Positions 1-7,476 of a stretch of 20,645 nucleotides of DNA are shown piece after piece. The position numbers and the translations under genes are program-made. Within the stretch, counting starts at the first letter, position 1, and each line of letters opens with the position of its first letter. A model generated the notes under the pieces. That model ran no database searches. It was not told the origin of the DNA and saw only the letters and a program-made list of their open reading frames with translations. Source of the DNA: a virus; the IMG/VR virus record IMGVR_UViG_3300020416_000076, positions 1 through 20,645 of that record. One strand, 5' to 3'.

Positions 1-1332
1 GACAAGAAGTCACCCAGACTTATGTTGTTTATGCCACCCCGACATGGTAAATCTACTTTGGCTTCTGTTGCGTTTCCAGCTTGGCATTTGGGCAAGAACC
101 CGGAACATGAGTTTATTAGTTGTTCGTACTCTGGATCGTTGGCCATGAACTTTAGTCGTAAGGTTCGTCATCAACTGAGAGAACCTAATTTTAAGAATGT
201 CTTTTCTGGTGTATCGCTCGACCCTAGTTCGCAGTCCGTAGAATCATGGAATACAACCAAGGGCGGTGGTTATGTAGCAGCGGGTGTTGGCGGTGGTATT
301 ACCGGTAAAGGAGCGCACGTATTAGTCATCGATGACCCAGTCAAGAACAGAGAGGACGCAGAATCCGAATACAATCGGGATGCAGTCTGGGATTGGTACA
401 CATCTACTGCGTATACACGACTGGCCCCCGGAGGTGGTGTACTAGTAATTCTTACCCGATGGCACGATGATGATTTAGCTGGTAGGTTGCTACAAGCAGC
501 AGCCGCGGGCGCGGATCAGTGGGAAGTTGTTAAGTATCCAGCTCTCGCCGAGAAGGACGAAGAGTTTAGAGAAAAGGGCGACGCGCTTCACCCAGAAAGG
601 TACAGCTCAGAAGCTCTGACCCAGATTCAAAGAGCGGTAGGTCCACGAGACTGGTCAGCGCTGTATCAACAGAATCCAGTATCGGACGAAGGTGAATACT
701 TTAATCGAGAAATGATTAGGTATTACGACGAAAATGAAGTAGACTTTGACAGATTACGGTTCTATTGCGCATGGGATTTAGCGATTGGTCAACGAGAACG
801 TAATGACTACTCTGTAGGAGTGGTCGTTGGTGTTGATGAATATGATAATTTATACGTAGTAGATTGTATAAGAGGGAAGTACGACGGTTTTGAACTTGTT
901 GAACAAATATTGGATCTTTTCGAGACGTGGCGACCACATGTTGTTGGTATTGAGAAGGGTCACATAGAGATGGCCTTGGGTCCGTTTCTACAAAAACGTG
1001 TTCGTGAACGTGGACTTAACGAAGCTTACTTTAAAGATTTAAAAGTAGGCAGACGGGATAAAGAAGCGAGAGCTAGAGCAATACAAGGTAGAATGCAACA
1101 AGGCATGGTATACTTTCCGAAAGATCCGGTATGGGTTGGTCCGCTAATTGCGGAACTTTTGCGTTTTCCAAACGGGGTGCATGATGACCAAGTGGATGCG
1201 TTAGCATGGATAGGATTAATGATGACAGAATTTTCTACTTTTGTAGAGAAGGTAGAACACGAACCGTCTTGGCGAGATAAGCTTAAATATTTAGCTAAGG
1301 GTGATAAACATAAATCAGCTATGAGTTCTTAA
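1..1332 (+). CDS. Terminase large subunit (TerL), 5' end missing
   Basis: This is the ATPase-nuclease motor that packages DNA into the prohead and cuts the concatemer. The frame is open from base 1 (DKKSPRLMLFMPPRHGKS), so the ATG at base 22 is internal and the real start lies upstream of the window. Visible motifs, in order: Walker A PPRHGKS (34-54); Walker B LVIDD (322-336); coupling motif ILTRWHDDD (about 448-474). The C-terminal RNase H-like nuclease has its acidic residues in CAWDLA (Asp codon 775), GIEKG (Glu codon 952) and HDDQVDA (1180-1200). All catalytic positions are present, so the protein looks functional. The downstream portal start overlaps the stop codon by one base (TAATG), suggesting translational coupling. 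About half of its Arg codons are CGN, more than in the later genes. The family call is firm; the terminus type (cos, pac or direct repeats) cannot be read from this. Confidence 0.95.
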   Translation, partial: DKKSPRLMLFMPPRHGKSTLASVAFPAWHLGKNPEHEFISCSYSGSLAMNFSRKVRHQLREPNFKNVFSGVSLDPSSQSVESWNTTKGGGYVAAGVGGGITGKGAHVLVIDDPVKNREDAESEYNRDAVWDWYTSTAYTRLAPGGGVLVILTRWHDDDLAGRLLQAAAAGADQWEVVKYPALAEKDEEFREKGDALHPERYSSEALTQIQRAVGPRDWSALYQQNPVSDEGEYFNREMIRYYDENEVDFDRLRFYCAWDLAIGQRERNDYSVGVVVGVDEYDNLYVVDCIRGKYDGFELVEQILDLFETWRPHVVGIEKGHIEMALGPFLQKRVRERGLNEAYFKDLKVGRRDKEARARAIQGRMQQGMVYFPKDPVWVGPLIAELLRFPNGVHDDQVDALAWIGLMMTEFSTFVEKVEHEPSWRDKLKYLAKGDKHKSAMSS

Positions 1333-3437
1333 TGGATTACAGCAAAAAGAAGAAAAAGTTAAGTACAGAAGAAGAGCATTCAATAGCAACTAATCAGTTC
1401 GAGCGTTACGAACGTGCGCGCGACAATGGCCACCTCGACTATATCGAGACTGCTAAAAAATGTGATGCCTTCTATCGTGGTAATCAATGGGATCCAGCTG
1501 ATGTAGCATCTTTAGATGACGAAGGGCGTCCAGCTCTTACAATCAATACAATACTTCCTACGGTTAACGCTGTGTTGGGTGAGCAAAGAACCCGAAGAGC
1601 AGATGTCAATTTCAAACCAAAAGGTGGGGGTACTCAAGACGTAGCCGATGTTTTAAATAAGCTATACATGCAAATAGCCGACAATAATAAAATGGATTGG
1701 CTAGAATCTACAGTTTTTGCTGATGGTCTTATCCAAGACCGAGGTTATTTTGATGTAAGAATAGATTTTACGGATCATATCCAGGGAGAAGTGCGTATAA
1801 GTACCAAGGATCCGTTAGATATTCTGATTGATCCTGACGCCAAGGAGTATGATCCAAAAACTTGGAATGAGATATTTGAAACTAAGTGGATGAGTTTAGA
1901 TGAAATTGAAGAACAATATGGTATTGATAAAGCTGATAGATTAAGAGTAGCTGCAGAGTATGGTAATACTATGGGGCAGGACTCTGTAGAGTATGAAGAA
2001 ACACGTTATGGTGATACATATACTGGTGTGGAGTACAACCAAGGTAGTACAACTAATCCAGAAGAGAATCGTCAAGTGCGCGCAGTTCGTGTTGTAGAAA
2101 GACAGTATTATCAACTAAAAGACTGTATGTACTATGTAGACAGGGTCACTGGTGATATGCGACAAGTACCTACCAATTGGGGAAAACGTAAAAGAGATAG
2201 ATTTGCTGATGAGTATGGGTTAGATATTATTTCTCGAAAAGACCGTAAAGTACGTTGGACTGTAACTGCAGACAAAGTAGTACTACATGATGATTGGTCC
2301 CCTTATAAAAGGTTTACTATAGTTCCTTACTTTCCATACTGGCGAAGAGGAAGACCATTCGGCATGGTAAGAAATTTAATCTCGCCACAAGAACAACTTA
2401 ATAAAATAAGTTCACAAGAACTTCACATAGTAAATACTACAGCTAACAGTGGTTGGATTGTAGAAACAGGGTCGCTCCAAGGAATGACCGCTGACGATTT
2501 AGAAGAACACGGTGCGGAAACTGGTTTAGTATTAGAGTATAATCGCGGATCCTCCCCCCCAGCGAAGATACCACCAAATCAGATTCCCACCGGCCTAGAC
2601 AGAATTAGTCAAAAAGCCGCTCTTAATATAAAAACGATTAGTGGTATTAGTGACGCAATGTTAGGTACCGATAGCCCTGAAGTTTCTGGTGTCGCTATAC
2701 GTGCGAAACAAAATAGAGGTGCTACCATGATTCAAGTACCTTTGGATAATTTAATTAAAACCAGGCAATATTTAGCTGAATATATATTAGAATTAGTGCA
2801 GGCTTATTATACAGAGGAACGTTTGATACAAATTACCAACGAAGACGACCCTCTAAAACAACAAGAACCTGTTATGTTAAATATGTTGGGTCCGGAAGGG
2901 ACTATTATAAATGATTTAACTTTAGGTGAATATTATGTAGTTATTGGTACAATGCCAGCTAGAGATAACTACGATGATGTACAATTTGCAGAAGCTATTG
3001 AGTTAAGGTCTGCTGGAGTACCAATACCAGATGACTTAATTATTGATTACTCTCATTTAGCTAGAAAAGGAGAGGTTGCACAGCGTATACGTCAAATGCA
3101 GGGTATGGAACCAATGACAGAGGAACAACAACAAATACAAGCTTTCCAAGCTGAATCGGAAATTAGAAAAATACAATTAGAAATTGCTAAGATGGAAGCA
3201 GAAGTACAGAACATACAGTCTCAATCTCAGTTAAATACTGCAAAAGCTCAAGAGACTATCGCTGACCCACAAATCAAAGTGGCTGAAATACAAAGTAAAA
3301 TGAAGATGAAAGAGCAAGAACTTACCTTACGTCAACAATTGTCATCTTTGACAAATGACATGAGGAAAGGACAAACTGAAACCCAAGCGGCAGCAAAAAT
3401 TGCAACCGCAGCTATGAAACCATCAGGAGGTAGATAA
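1332..3437 (+). CDS. Portal protein, P22-like
   Basis: This protein forms the dodecameric ring at the head vertex through which DNA enters and leaves; TerL docks on it and the adaptors bind its other face. At 701 residues it is close to the P22 portal (about 725) and larger than HK97-type portals. The N-terminal part has the family pattern FYRGNQWDP, then GRPALTINTILPTVNAVLGEQ from residue 65, then DPLDILIDPDAKEYD. The middle has YFPYWRRGRPFGMVRN and SGISDAMLGTDSPEVSG, which are typical of this portal family. From about residue 597 to the end it is Gln/Glu/Lys/Ala-rich and predicted helical, as expected for the P22-type C-terminal barrel that projects into the head. The start overlaps the TerL stop by one base and has no strong Shine-Dalgarno, so coupling is likely. 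A run of seven C (2554-2560) stands out in the AT-rich gene, but the frame is intact. Confidence 0.93.
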   Translation: MDYSKKKKKLSTEEEHSIATNQFERYERARDNGHLDYIETAKKCDAFYRGNQWDPADVASLDDEGRPALTINTILPTVNAVLGEQRTRRADVNFKPKGGGTQDVADVLNKLYMQIADNNKMDWLESTVFADGLIQDRGYFDVRIDFTDHIQGEVRISTKDPLDILIDPDAKEYDPKTWNEIFETKWMSLDEIEEQYGIDKADRLRVAAEYGNTMGQDSVEYEETRYGDTYTGVEYNQGSTTNPEENRQVRAVRVVERQYYQLKDCMYYVDRVTGDMRQVPTNWGKRKRDRFADEYGLDIISRKDRKVRWTVTADKVVLHDDWSPYKRFTIVPYFPYWRRGRPFGMVRNLISPQEQLNKISSQELHIVNTTANSGWIVETGSLQGMTADDLEEHGAETGLVLEYNRGSSPPAKIPPNQIPTGLDRISQKAALNIKTISGISDAMLGTDSPEVSGVAIRAKQNRGATMIQVPLDNLIKTRQYLAEYILELVQAYYTEERLIQITNEDDPLKQQEPVMLNMLGPEGTIINDLTLGEYYVVIGTMPARDNYDDVQFAEAIELRSAGVPIPDDLIIDYSHLARKGEVAQRIRQMQGMEPMTEEQQQIQAFQAESEIRKIQLEIAKMEAEVQNIQSQSQLNTAKAQETIADPQIKVAEIQSKMKMKEQELTLRQQLSSLTNDMRKGQTETQAAAKIATAAMKPSGGR

Positions 3438-4480
3438 TGGCTGAAGATAAAAATAATGAAGAATTAGTATTCGAGGGAATGCCGGGTGCTGATCCAAAAA
3501 CAGAGGAAGATGTAAAACCATTTGAAGTAGATATGAACTTTGAAGACACGGAGGAAGAAGAAATTGAAGAAGAGCAAGCAGAAGAAATCGAAGCAGAAGA
3601 GCAAGCTATTGAAGAAGAAGCAGCAGAAGCAGCTGCAGAGGAGCAAGTTGAAGAAGTTGCAACAGAAGAACCAGAAACTCAACCAGAAGAAACAGAACAA
3701 GAGAGCGTTCCGACAGATGATGGACAACCTGTGGAAGCAGTGGAGGAAGAACCAGAGGTAGAAACTAAAGCACCTATGGTGCCTAAATCTAGACTCGATG
3801 AAGTACTCGCAAAAAATAAAGAAATGCAAAAAGTCATCGATACTATGCAGGAACAAAAACCTGAGGATACTACTCCTAAATATGATTTTGTTGCAAAAGA
3901 AAAAGACTACCAAGACCTTGTTTTAGATGGTGAAACAGATAAAGCTGCAGCTCTGAGAGAAGAAATAAGAAATGCAGAAAAGGAACAGTTAATGTCTGAA
4001 GTACAAAGTAAAATGGGTCAAACTGTACAACAAGATCGCGAAGCTCGTGAGTTACAAGAAAAGGCAAGAGAGATATTAGATGTATTTCCTGTATTTAATC
4101 CTGAAAGTAAACAATATGATGAAAAACTTTCTAATGAAGTAATGGAACTACGTGATGCTTTTATTTATCAAGGTTATGCCGCTGCTGACTCATTAGCAAA
4201 AGCTACTGAAGTTACTCTACTAAGCAAAAAACCTGAGTTGTTACAAACTGAAGATGCTGGTACTCAAGATGCTGCTCCTAAATTAAGTCAAGTAGTACAA
4301 GAAAAGAAAGCAAAAGCAAATGTACAGAAAAAAGTAACTGCTTCGCAGTCTCAACCACCACAAATGAAAGGTGAATCTACTCAAAATAAGAAAATTGTAG
4401 ATATAAATGTACTGTCTGATGATGAGTTTGGTGCACTACCGGAAGAAACTTTACGCAGAATGCGTGGTGACTTTGACTAA
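3437..4480 (+). CDS. Capsid scaffolding protein
   Basis: The 347-residue protein sits between portal and capsid genes, the usual place for a scaffold, which directs prohead assembly and is then removed. Residues 1 to about 110 are extremely acidic, dominated by Glu/Ala/Gln runs. Residues about 114-300 are charged and predicted helical or coiled-coil (PKSRLDEVLAKNKEMQKVID onward). The C-terminus ends in DDEFGALPEETLRRMRGDFD, a tail pattern I associate with podoviral scaffolds that probably contacts the capsid protein. There is a strong AGGAGG at 3425-3430, six bases before the ATG, and that ATG shares one base with the portal stop. I see no protease domain, so self-cleavage is not supported. 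The call rests on position, length and composition more than on catalytic or binding residues. Confidence 0.75.
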   Translation: MAEDKNNEELVFEGMPGADPKTEEDVKPFEVDMNFEDTEEEEIEEEQAEEIEAEEQAIEEEAAEAAAEEQVEEVATEEPETQPEETEQESVPTDDGQPVEAVEEEPEVETKAPMVPKSRLDEVLAKNKEMQKVIDTMQEQKPEDTTPKYDFVAKEKDYQDLVLDGETDKAAALREEIRNAEKEQLMSEVQSKMGQTVQQDREARELQEKAREILDVFPVFNPESKQYDEKLSNEVMELRDAFIYQGYAAADSLAKATEVTLLSKKPELLQTEDAGTQDAAPKLSQVVQEKKAKANVQKKVTASQSQPPQMKGESTQNKKIVDINVLSDDEFGALPEETLRRMRGDFD

Positions 4481-4692
4481 ATAGTAGTATAGTATTAAAG
4501 AATTCGTCGGTTGGAACGACATCCAACAACTGGTCGTTCAGTATAAAAATCGTTTCTTCGTCTACAACGACGTTAACTGTTCGAGGTCGTGCTCGTTAAA
4601 TTAACGGTATCGTATCCCAACGATAAAGGGTATACGGGATATCGCCCCAAATAGCGATTGGTTATTTTATTAATTTTTTATTTGGAGGCCTA
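4481..4692 (+). promoter_or_regulatory. Structured non-coding leader of the capsid gene
   Basis: This 212-base gap is the only long untranslated stretch in the window. It contains several inverted repeats. GTTGGA(4510-4515)/TCCAAC(4522-4527) overlaps and excludes GAACGAC(4514-4520)/GTCGTTC(4533-4539). Further along are ACGAC(4567-4571)/GTCGT(4586-4590), the near-palindrome CGTTAA-A-TTAACG (4594-4606), TATCCC(4613-4618)/GGGATA(4636-4641) and the overlapping CGATA(4621-4625)/TATCG(4640-4644). It ends in an AT-rich stretch and then GGAGG (4684-4688), four bases before the capsid ATG. I could not find a convincing sigma-70 -35/-10 pair. It may hold a phage-polymerase promoter, an RNA processing site or a translation-control element that raises capsid output. 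Confidence 0.5.
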
Positions 4693-5829
4693 ATGGCTAA
4701 TACAAATTTCAGCGCGTTGACCAGTGAACAGCTTACTATCTGGTCTCGTGATTTTTGGCGAGTAGCTCGAAACATGTCCTTCATTAACCAATTTGCGGGT
4801 AGTGGCCCCAACGCCATGGTTCAGAGAATAAATGAACTTACTCAATCAGAAAAAGGAGCTAGAGCTGTATTAACACTTTTAGCTGACATGACTGGTGATG
4901 GTATCGTTGGTGACAACACTCTCGAAGGTAATGAAGAAGCACTAAGAGCATTCGACATCGTTGTACAATTAGATCAATTAAGATTTGCGAACAGACTATC
5001 TGGTCGTTTAGCGGATCAAAAATCTGTTGTCAACTTCCGTGAGCACTCAAGAGACGCACTTGCATACGCAATGGCAGATAGAATCGACCAAGTTGCATTC
5101 TTGACCTTGGCTGGTATTAACTACAACAGAAAGAACAACAATATTGGTGGTTCTGCTGCGACTAGACCAGTGTTAGGTTCAGGTTCTAACTTGTCTGATC
5201 TTGCCTTTGGCGGTGATGTAACTGCTCCTACTTCTAACAGACACAGAAGAGTAGATGCAACTAATGGTTTAGTTGCTGGTGACACTTCTGCTTTAGTTGC
5301 TGCTGACACTATGAAGTACAGCACTATTGTTGAGTTGAAAGCTTTTGCTAAAGACCAATACATTAGAGGTATGAGAGGCGCAGGTAATGAAGAGATGTAT
5401 CATCTTTTTGTTACTCCACAAGTAATGGCTGATCTGAAACTAGATTCCGACTTCTTAGCTAACGTAAGAAGCGCTGGTATCAGAGGACCAAACAACGAAC
5501 TATTTGCTGGATCTTCTAGCTTAATGGTTGACGGCGTTATGGTTCACGAATTCAGACACGTACCAAACACTTCTCAAGGTACTTCAGGTACTCAGAAAGG
5601 TGGATCTGGTAGTGATGTTGACTTCGCTGCTAACCTATTCTGTGGAGCTCAAGCTCTTGCTATGGCAGATATCGGTTTGCCTGAAATAGTTGAAGACACT
5701 TTCGACTATGGAAACCAAAACGGTATTTCTATCGGTAAGATCATGGGTCTTAAAAAACCAGTCTACAACTCTGACATTTCTGGTCAGAATGAAGACTTTG
5801 GTGTAATCAGAGTAGATTGCGCATTTTAA
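4693..5829 (+). CDS. Major capsid protein, N4-gp56 family
   Basis: This is the main shell protein, 378 residues, expected to have the HK97 fold. It matches the N4-gp56/DUF4043 family pattern: WSRDFW at residues 17-22, then MSFINQFAG, then a GDN-LEGNEEAL segment near residue 78, followed by QLDQLRFANRLSGRLADQ and the helical HSRDALAYAMADRIDQ. A Gly/Ser/Thr/Ala-rich segment (about residues 150-200) looks like a surface loop. The C-terminal third has LFVTPQVMADLKLD and an HEFRHVPNT strand, as in the family. It has its own leader, a GGAGG Shine-Dalgarno and a downstream hairpin terminator, consistent with separate high-level expression. It lacks an N-terminal extension that would act as a built-in scaffold, in line with the separate scaffold gene upstream. 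Confidence 0.95.
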   Translation: MANTNFSALTSEQLTIWSRDFWRVARNMSFINQFAGSGPNAMVQRINELTQSEKGARAVLTLLADMTGDGIVGDNTLEGNEEALRAFDIVVQLDQLRFANRLSGRLADQKSVVNFREHSRDALAYAMADRIDQVAFLTLAGINYNRKNNNIGGSAATRPVLGSGSNLSDLAFGGDVTAPTSNRHRRVDATNGLVAGDTSALVAADTMKYSTIVELKAFAKDQYIRGMRGAGNEEMYHLFVTPQVMADLKLDSDFLANVRSAGIRGPNNELFAGSSSLMVDGVMVHEFRHVPNTSQGTSGTQKGGSGSDVDFAANLFCGAQALAMADIGLPEIVEDTFDYGNQNGISIGKIMGLKKPVYNSDISGQNEDFGVIRVDCAF

Positions 5830-5837
5830 TTAAGATT

Positions 5838-5864
5838 GGGGTGGTCTTCGGACCACCTCTTTCT
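5838..5864 (+). terminator. Rho-independent terminator with UUCG loop after the capsid gene
   Basis: A stem of nine pairs (5838-5846 with 5851-5859, one of them G-U) is capped by the stable tetraloop TTCG (5847-5850) and followed by the pyrimidine tract CTCTTTCT. It starts eight bases after the capsid stop codon. The U tract is interrupted, so read-through into the downstream genes on the same strand is likely. This would make capsid mRNA more abundant than the connector mRNAs, or protect its 3' end. Confidence 0.85.
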
Positions 5865-5882
5865 ACTAAACAGGAGTTTTAA

Positions 5883-6113
5883 ATGGAAAAAAAGACTATG
5901 AAAGTTATCTCAGAAAAAGACTTATATGTATCACTTCTAACTGGTGATGCTGTTCGTTTATACGCAGGAGAAGCAAGAGAATTCCCAGAGTACATTGGAT
6001 ATGCTTGTATACAGGCTGGGGCTAAGGAAGTAAGGGAAGAACCTAAACCGAAGCCTGAACCTAAAGCAAAGCCAAAACTCGTTAAGAAAACAGAGAAAAA
6101 AGAAGAAGCATAG
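5883..6113 (+). CDS. Small conserved-position phage protein with Lys/Pro/Glu tail
   Basis: A 76-residue protein lying directly after the capsid terminator. AGGAG at 5872-5876 precedes the ATG with good spacing, and the stop TAG is immediately followed by the next ATG (6114). Residues 1 to about 50 form a compact-looking part (MKVISEKDLYVSLLTGDAV onward, then YIGYACIQAGAKEV) that could be a small beta domain. Residues about 52-76 are a disordered, highly charged tail with KP/EP alternation (EPKPKPEPKAKPK). Small proteins at this position in related phages are sometimes head decoration or head completion factors, but nothing here proves that. I do not recognise a named family. Confidence 0.8.
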   Translation: MEKKTMKVISEKDLYVSLLTGDAVRLYAGEAREFPEYIGYACIQAGAKEVREEPKPKPEPKAKPKLVKKTEKKEEA

Positions 6114-6800
6114 ATGGCTGGTACGTTACAAGCACAACACATATTATCCAGGGTACGTAACATACTTCAGGATAATACTTCTGTGCGTTGGACGGATGGC
6201 GAGATGTTTGATTACTTAAGTGATGCCCAAAGAGACCTTGCTAATTTGAGGCCGGACGCTACTTCTACACATGCGAATGTACAGTTAGCGACTGGCACAG
6301 AACAAACTATACCAACGGATGGTTTACGACTACTAACTGTAAACAGGAATATGTCTGGCACTGCTACAGATGCTACCGGCGCTAGAGCTATTTCAAAAGT
6401 AAATTTAGATGTAATAAACAGTGAAGAGCCAAGTTGGCATGATCCTACAGTTACAGGAAGGGCTGCGCATACTACTATAGTCAAGCACTATATGTTTGAT
6501 CAAAGAGATCCGCGTAAATTTTTTGTTTATCCTGGAGTAGCTGGTAATGCTTATGTAGAGGTAATATATTCTAAAAACCCTACTAGTATCGGAGCAAATA
6601 CAGATTTAATACAGGTAGATGATATTTTTGCTAATGCCCTAATTAATTTTGTTTTGTATAGAGCATATTTAAAAGATAGTGAGTTTGCAGGAAACTTTCA
6701 ACGTGCGGCTACACATTATCAAATTTATACCCAAAGCTTAGCTATTGGAGCTGAGTCTACGGAACTAAATGCACCTAAACAGGAGGCTGTCGTTGGCTAG
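6114..6800 (+). CDS. Head-tail adaptor, DUF6682-like
   Basis: The 228-residue protein fits the DUF6682 phage adaptor pattern. It has an N-terminal helical part with ILSRVRNILQD and RWTDGEMFDYLSDAQRDL (from residue 25), then the IPTDGLRLLTVNRN strand region. EEPSWHDP and MFDQRDPRKFFVYPG follow, and a C-terminal helix NALINFVLYRAYLKD lies at about residues 175-190. Proteins of this type sit under the portal and form the first ring of the neck. It starts one base after the upstream stop codon and has no strong Shine-Dalgarno, so it probably depends on ribosomes from the small gene before it. Its 3' end overlaps the next gene, whose AGGAGG lies inside this frame. The family call comes from motif memory; the ring function is inferred from position. 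Confidence 0.82.
   Translation: MAGTLQAQHILSRVRNILQDNTSVRWTDGEMFDYLSDAQRDLANLRPDATSTHANVQLATGTEQTIPTDGLRLLTVNRNMSGTATDATGARAISKVNLDVINSEEPSWHDPTVTGRAAHTTIVKHYMFDQRDPRKFFVYPGVAGNAYVEVIYSKNPTSIGANTDLIQVDDIFANALINFVLYRAYLKDSEFAGNFQRAATHYQIYTQSLAIGAESTELNAPKQEAVVG
6781..6786 (+). promoter_or_regulatory. Shine-Dalgarno AGGAGG that selects a TTG start
   Basis: A perfect AGGAGG lies inside the end of the adaptor gene, six bases before TTG at 6793. An in-frame ATG at 6769 lies upstream of this site and has no comparable signal. The site therefore argues for the TTG start of the second connector. Confidence 0.7.
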
Positions 6801-7476
6801 TTTTGAATCTTTAGTAAAAGAGGTTATGCCTTATGTACCGGGGTGTTCCGAGTCTTTGATAGAAACAAACTTACGTTCTGCAACCATAGAACTTTGTGAA
6901 AAAAGCAGAGCTTATACTCATGACCTAGACCCAATAACTACTATATCGGGAGTTCATGAGTATGAGTTTGATCAACCAAGTGGTACAGATGTACACCAAA
7001 TACAATGGGCTACTTTTGATGGCAATGACTTAGATCCTATAAGCCCAAGAAGTTTAGAATTAAATTATCCTGATTGGAGAGATAAATCAGGTATACCTAC
7101 AGTATATTTGCAGAAAACAGCTAATACTTTTTGGTTAGTACCAGTACCAAATGCAAAAACTGTTGATGGGTTATTGGTGAATGTAGCTTTAAAACCAACA
7201 AGAACTACTAACAATATAGATACAGAATTTAGTAACACTTATCGCGACGGGATTATTTATGGTGCTATTTACAGGTTGTTAAGAATACCTGGTAAAGAGT
7301 GGACTAATCCTATGGCGGCTGCTGATTATTTTAACCTGTTTCAAGCTGAAGCGTCTGATGCAGAGTTAAGAGGTAGAGGAGGCAACATAGGTGTTAAAAG
7401 AACAGTAAAATATAAAAGTGCTGGTTTATCCCCAAGGAAGAGGTATGGACGATACGGAAAAGAGTTGGACAACTGA
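6793..7476 (+). CDS. Head-tail connector / tail-neck protein
   Basis: I place the start at TTG 6793, giving about 227 residues beginning MASFESLVKEVMPYVPGC. An ATG 24 bases upstream would add eight residues but has no Shine-Dalgarno. The protein resembles a podoviral connector family with an N-terminal helix ending in SLIETNLRSATIELCEKSR. A beta-rich middle follows (YEFDQPSGTD; VYLQKTANTFWLVPVPN), then a C-terminal helical part with TYRDGIIYGAIYRLLRIPGK and AADYFNLFQAEASDAE. I recognise this arrangement from neck proteins that follow the first adaptor, but cannot name the family. It overlaps the adaptor by eight bases and the next gene by about 32 bases, so the three are probably co-translated. 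The connector role is inferred from order and pattern. Confidence 0.7.
   Translation: MASFESLVKEVMPYVPGCSESLIETNLRSATIELCEKSRAYTHDLDPITTISGVHEYEFDQPSGTDVHQIQWATFDGNDLDPISPRSLELNYPDWRDKSGIPTVYLQKTANTFWLVPVPNAKTVDGLLVNVALKPTRTTNNIDTEFSNTYRDGIIYGAIYRLLRIPGKEWTNPMAAADYFNLFQAEASDAELRGRGGNIGVKRTVKYKSAGLSPRKRYGRYGKELDN
7435..7443 (+). promoter_or_regulatory. Shine-Dalgarno for the overlapping acetyltransferase gene
   Basis: AGGAAGAGG just before ATG 7445 favours that codon over the in-frame GTG at 7418, which has no such signal. It lies within the end of the connector gene. Confidence 0.55.

Noticed and set aside
2551-2561. Run of seven C in the portal gene as a frameshift or sequencing error
   Set aside because: The portal frame is open and family-like on both sides, so no frameshift is needed.
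3464-3913. Minus-strand open frame of 149 codons opposite the scaffold gene
   Set aside because: Its Phe/Cys/Leu runs are simply the complement of GAA/GCA repeats; not a plausible membrane protein.
4481-4550. Sigma-70 promoter using TATAGT (4488) or TATAAA (4542)
   Set aside because: Nearest TTGAC- or TTGGA-like boxes are 9 or about 25 bases away, not 16-18.
4501-4600. Possible tRNA in the capsid leader (GTTCGAGGTC resembles a T loop)
   Set aside because: The flanking bases do not form a T stem and no acceptor or anticodon stem can be built around it.
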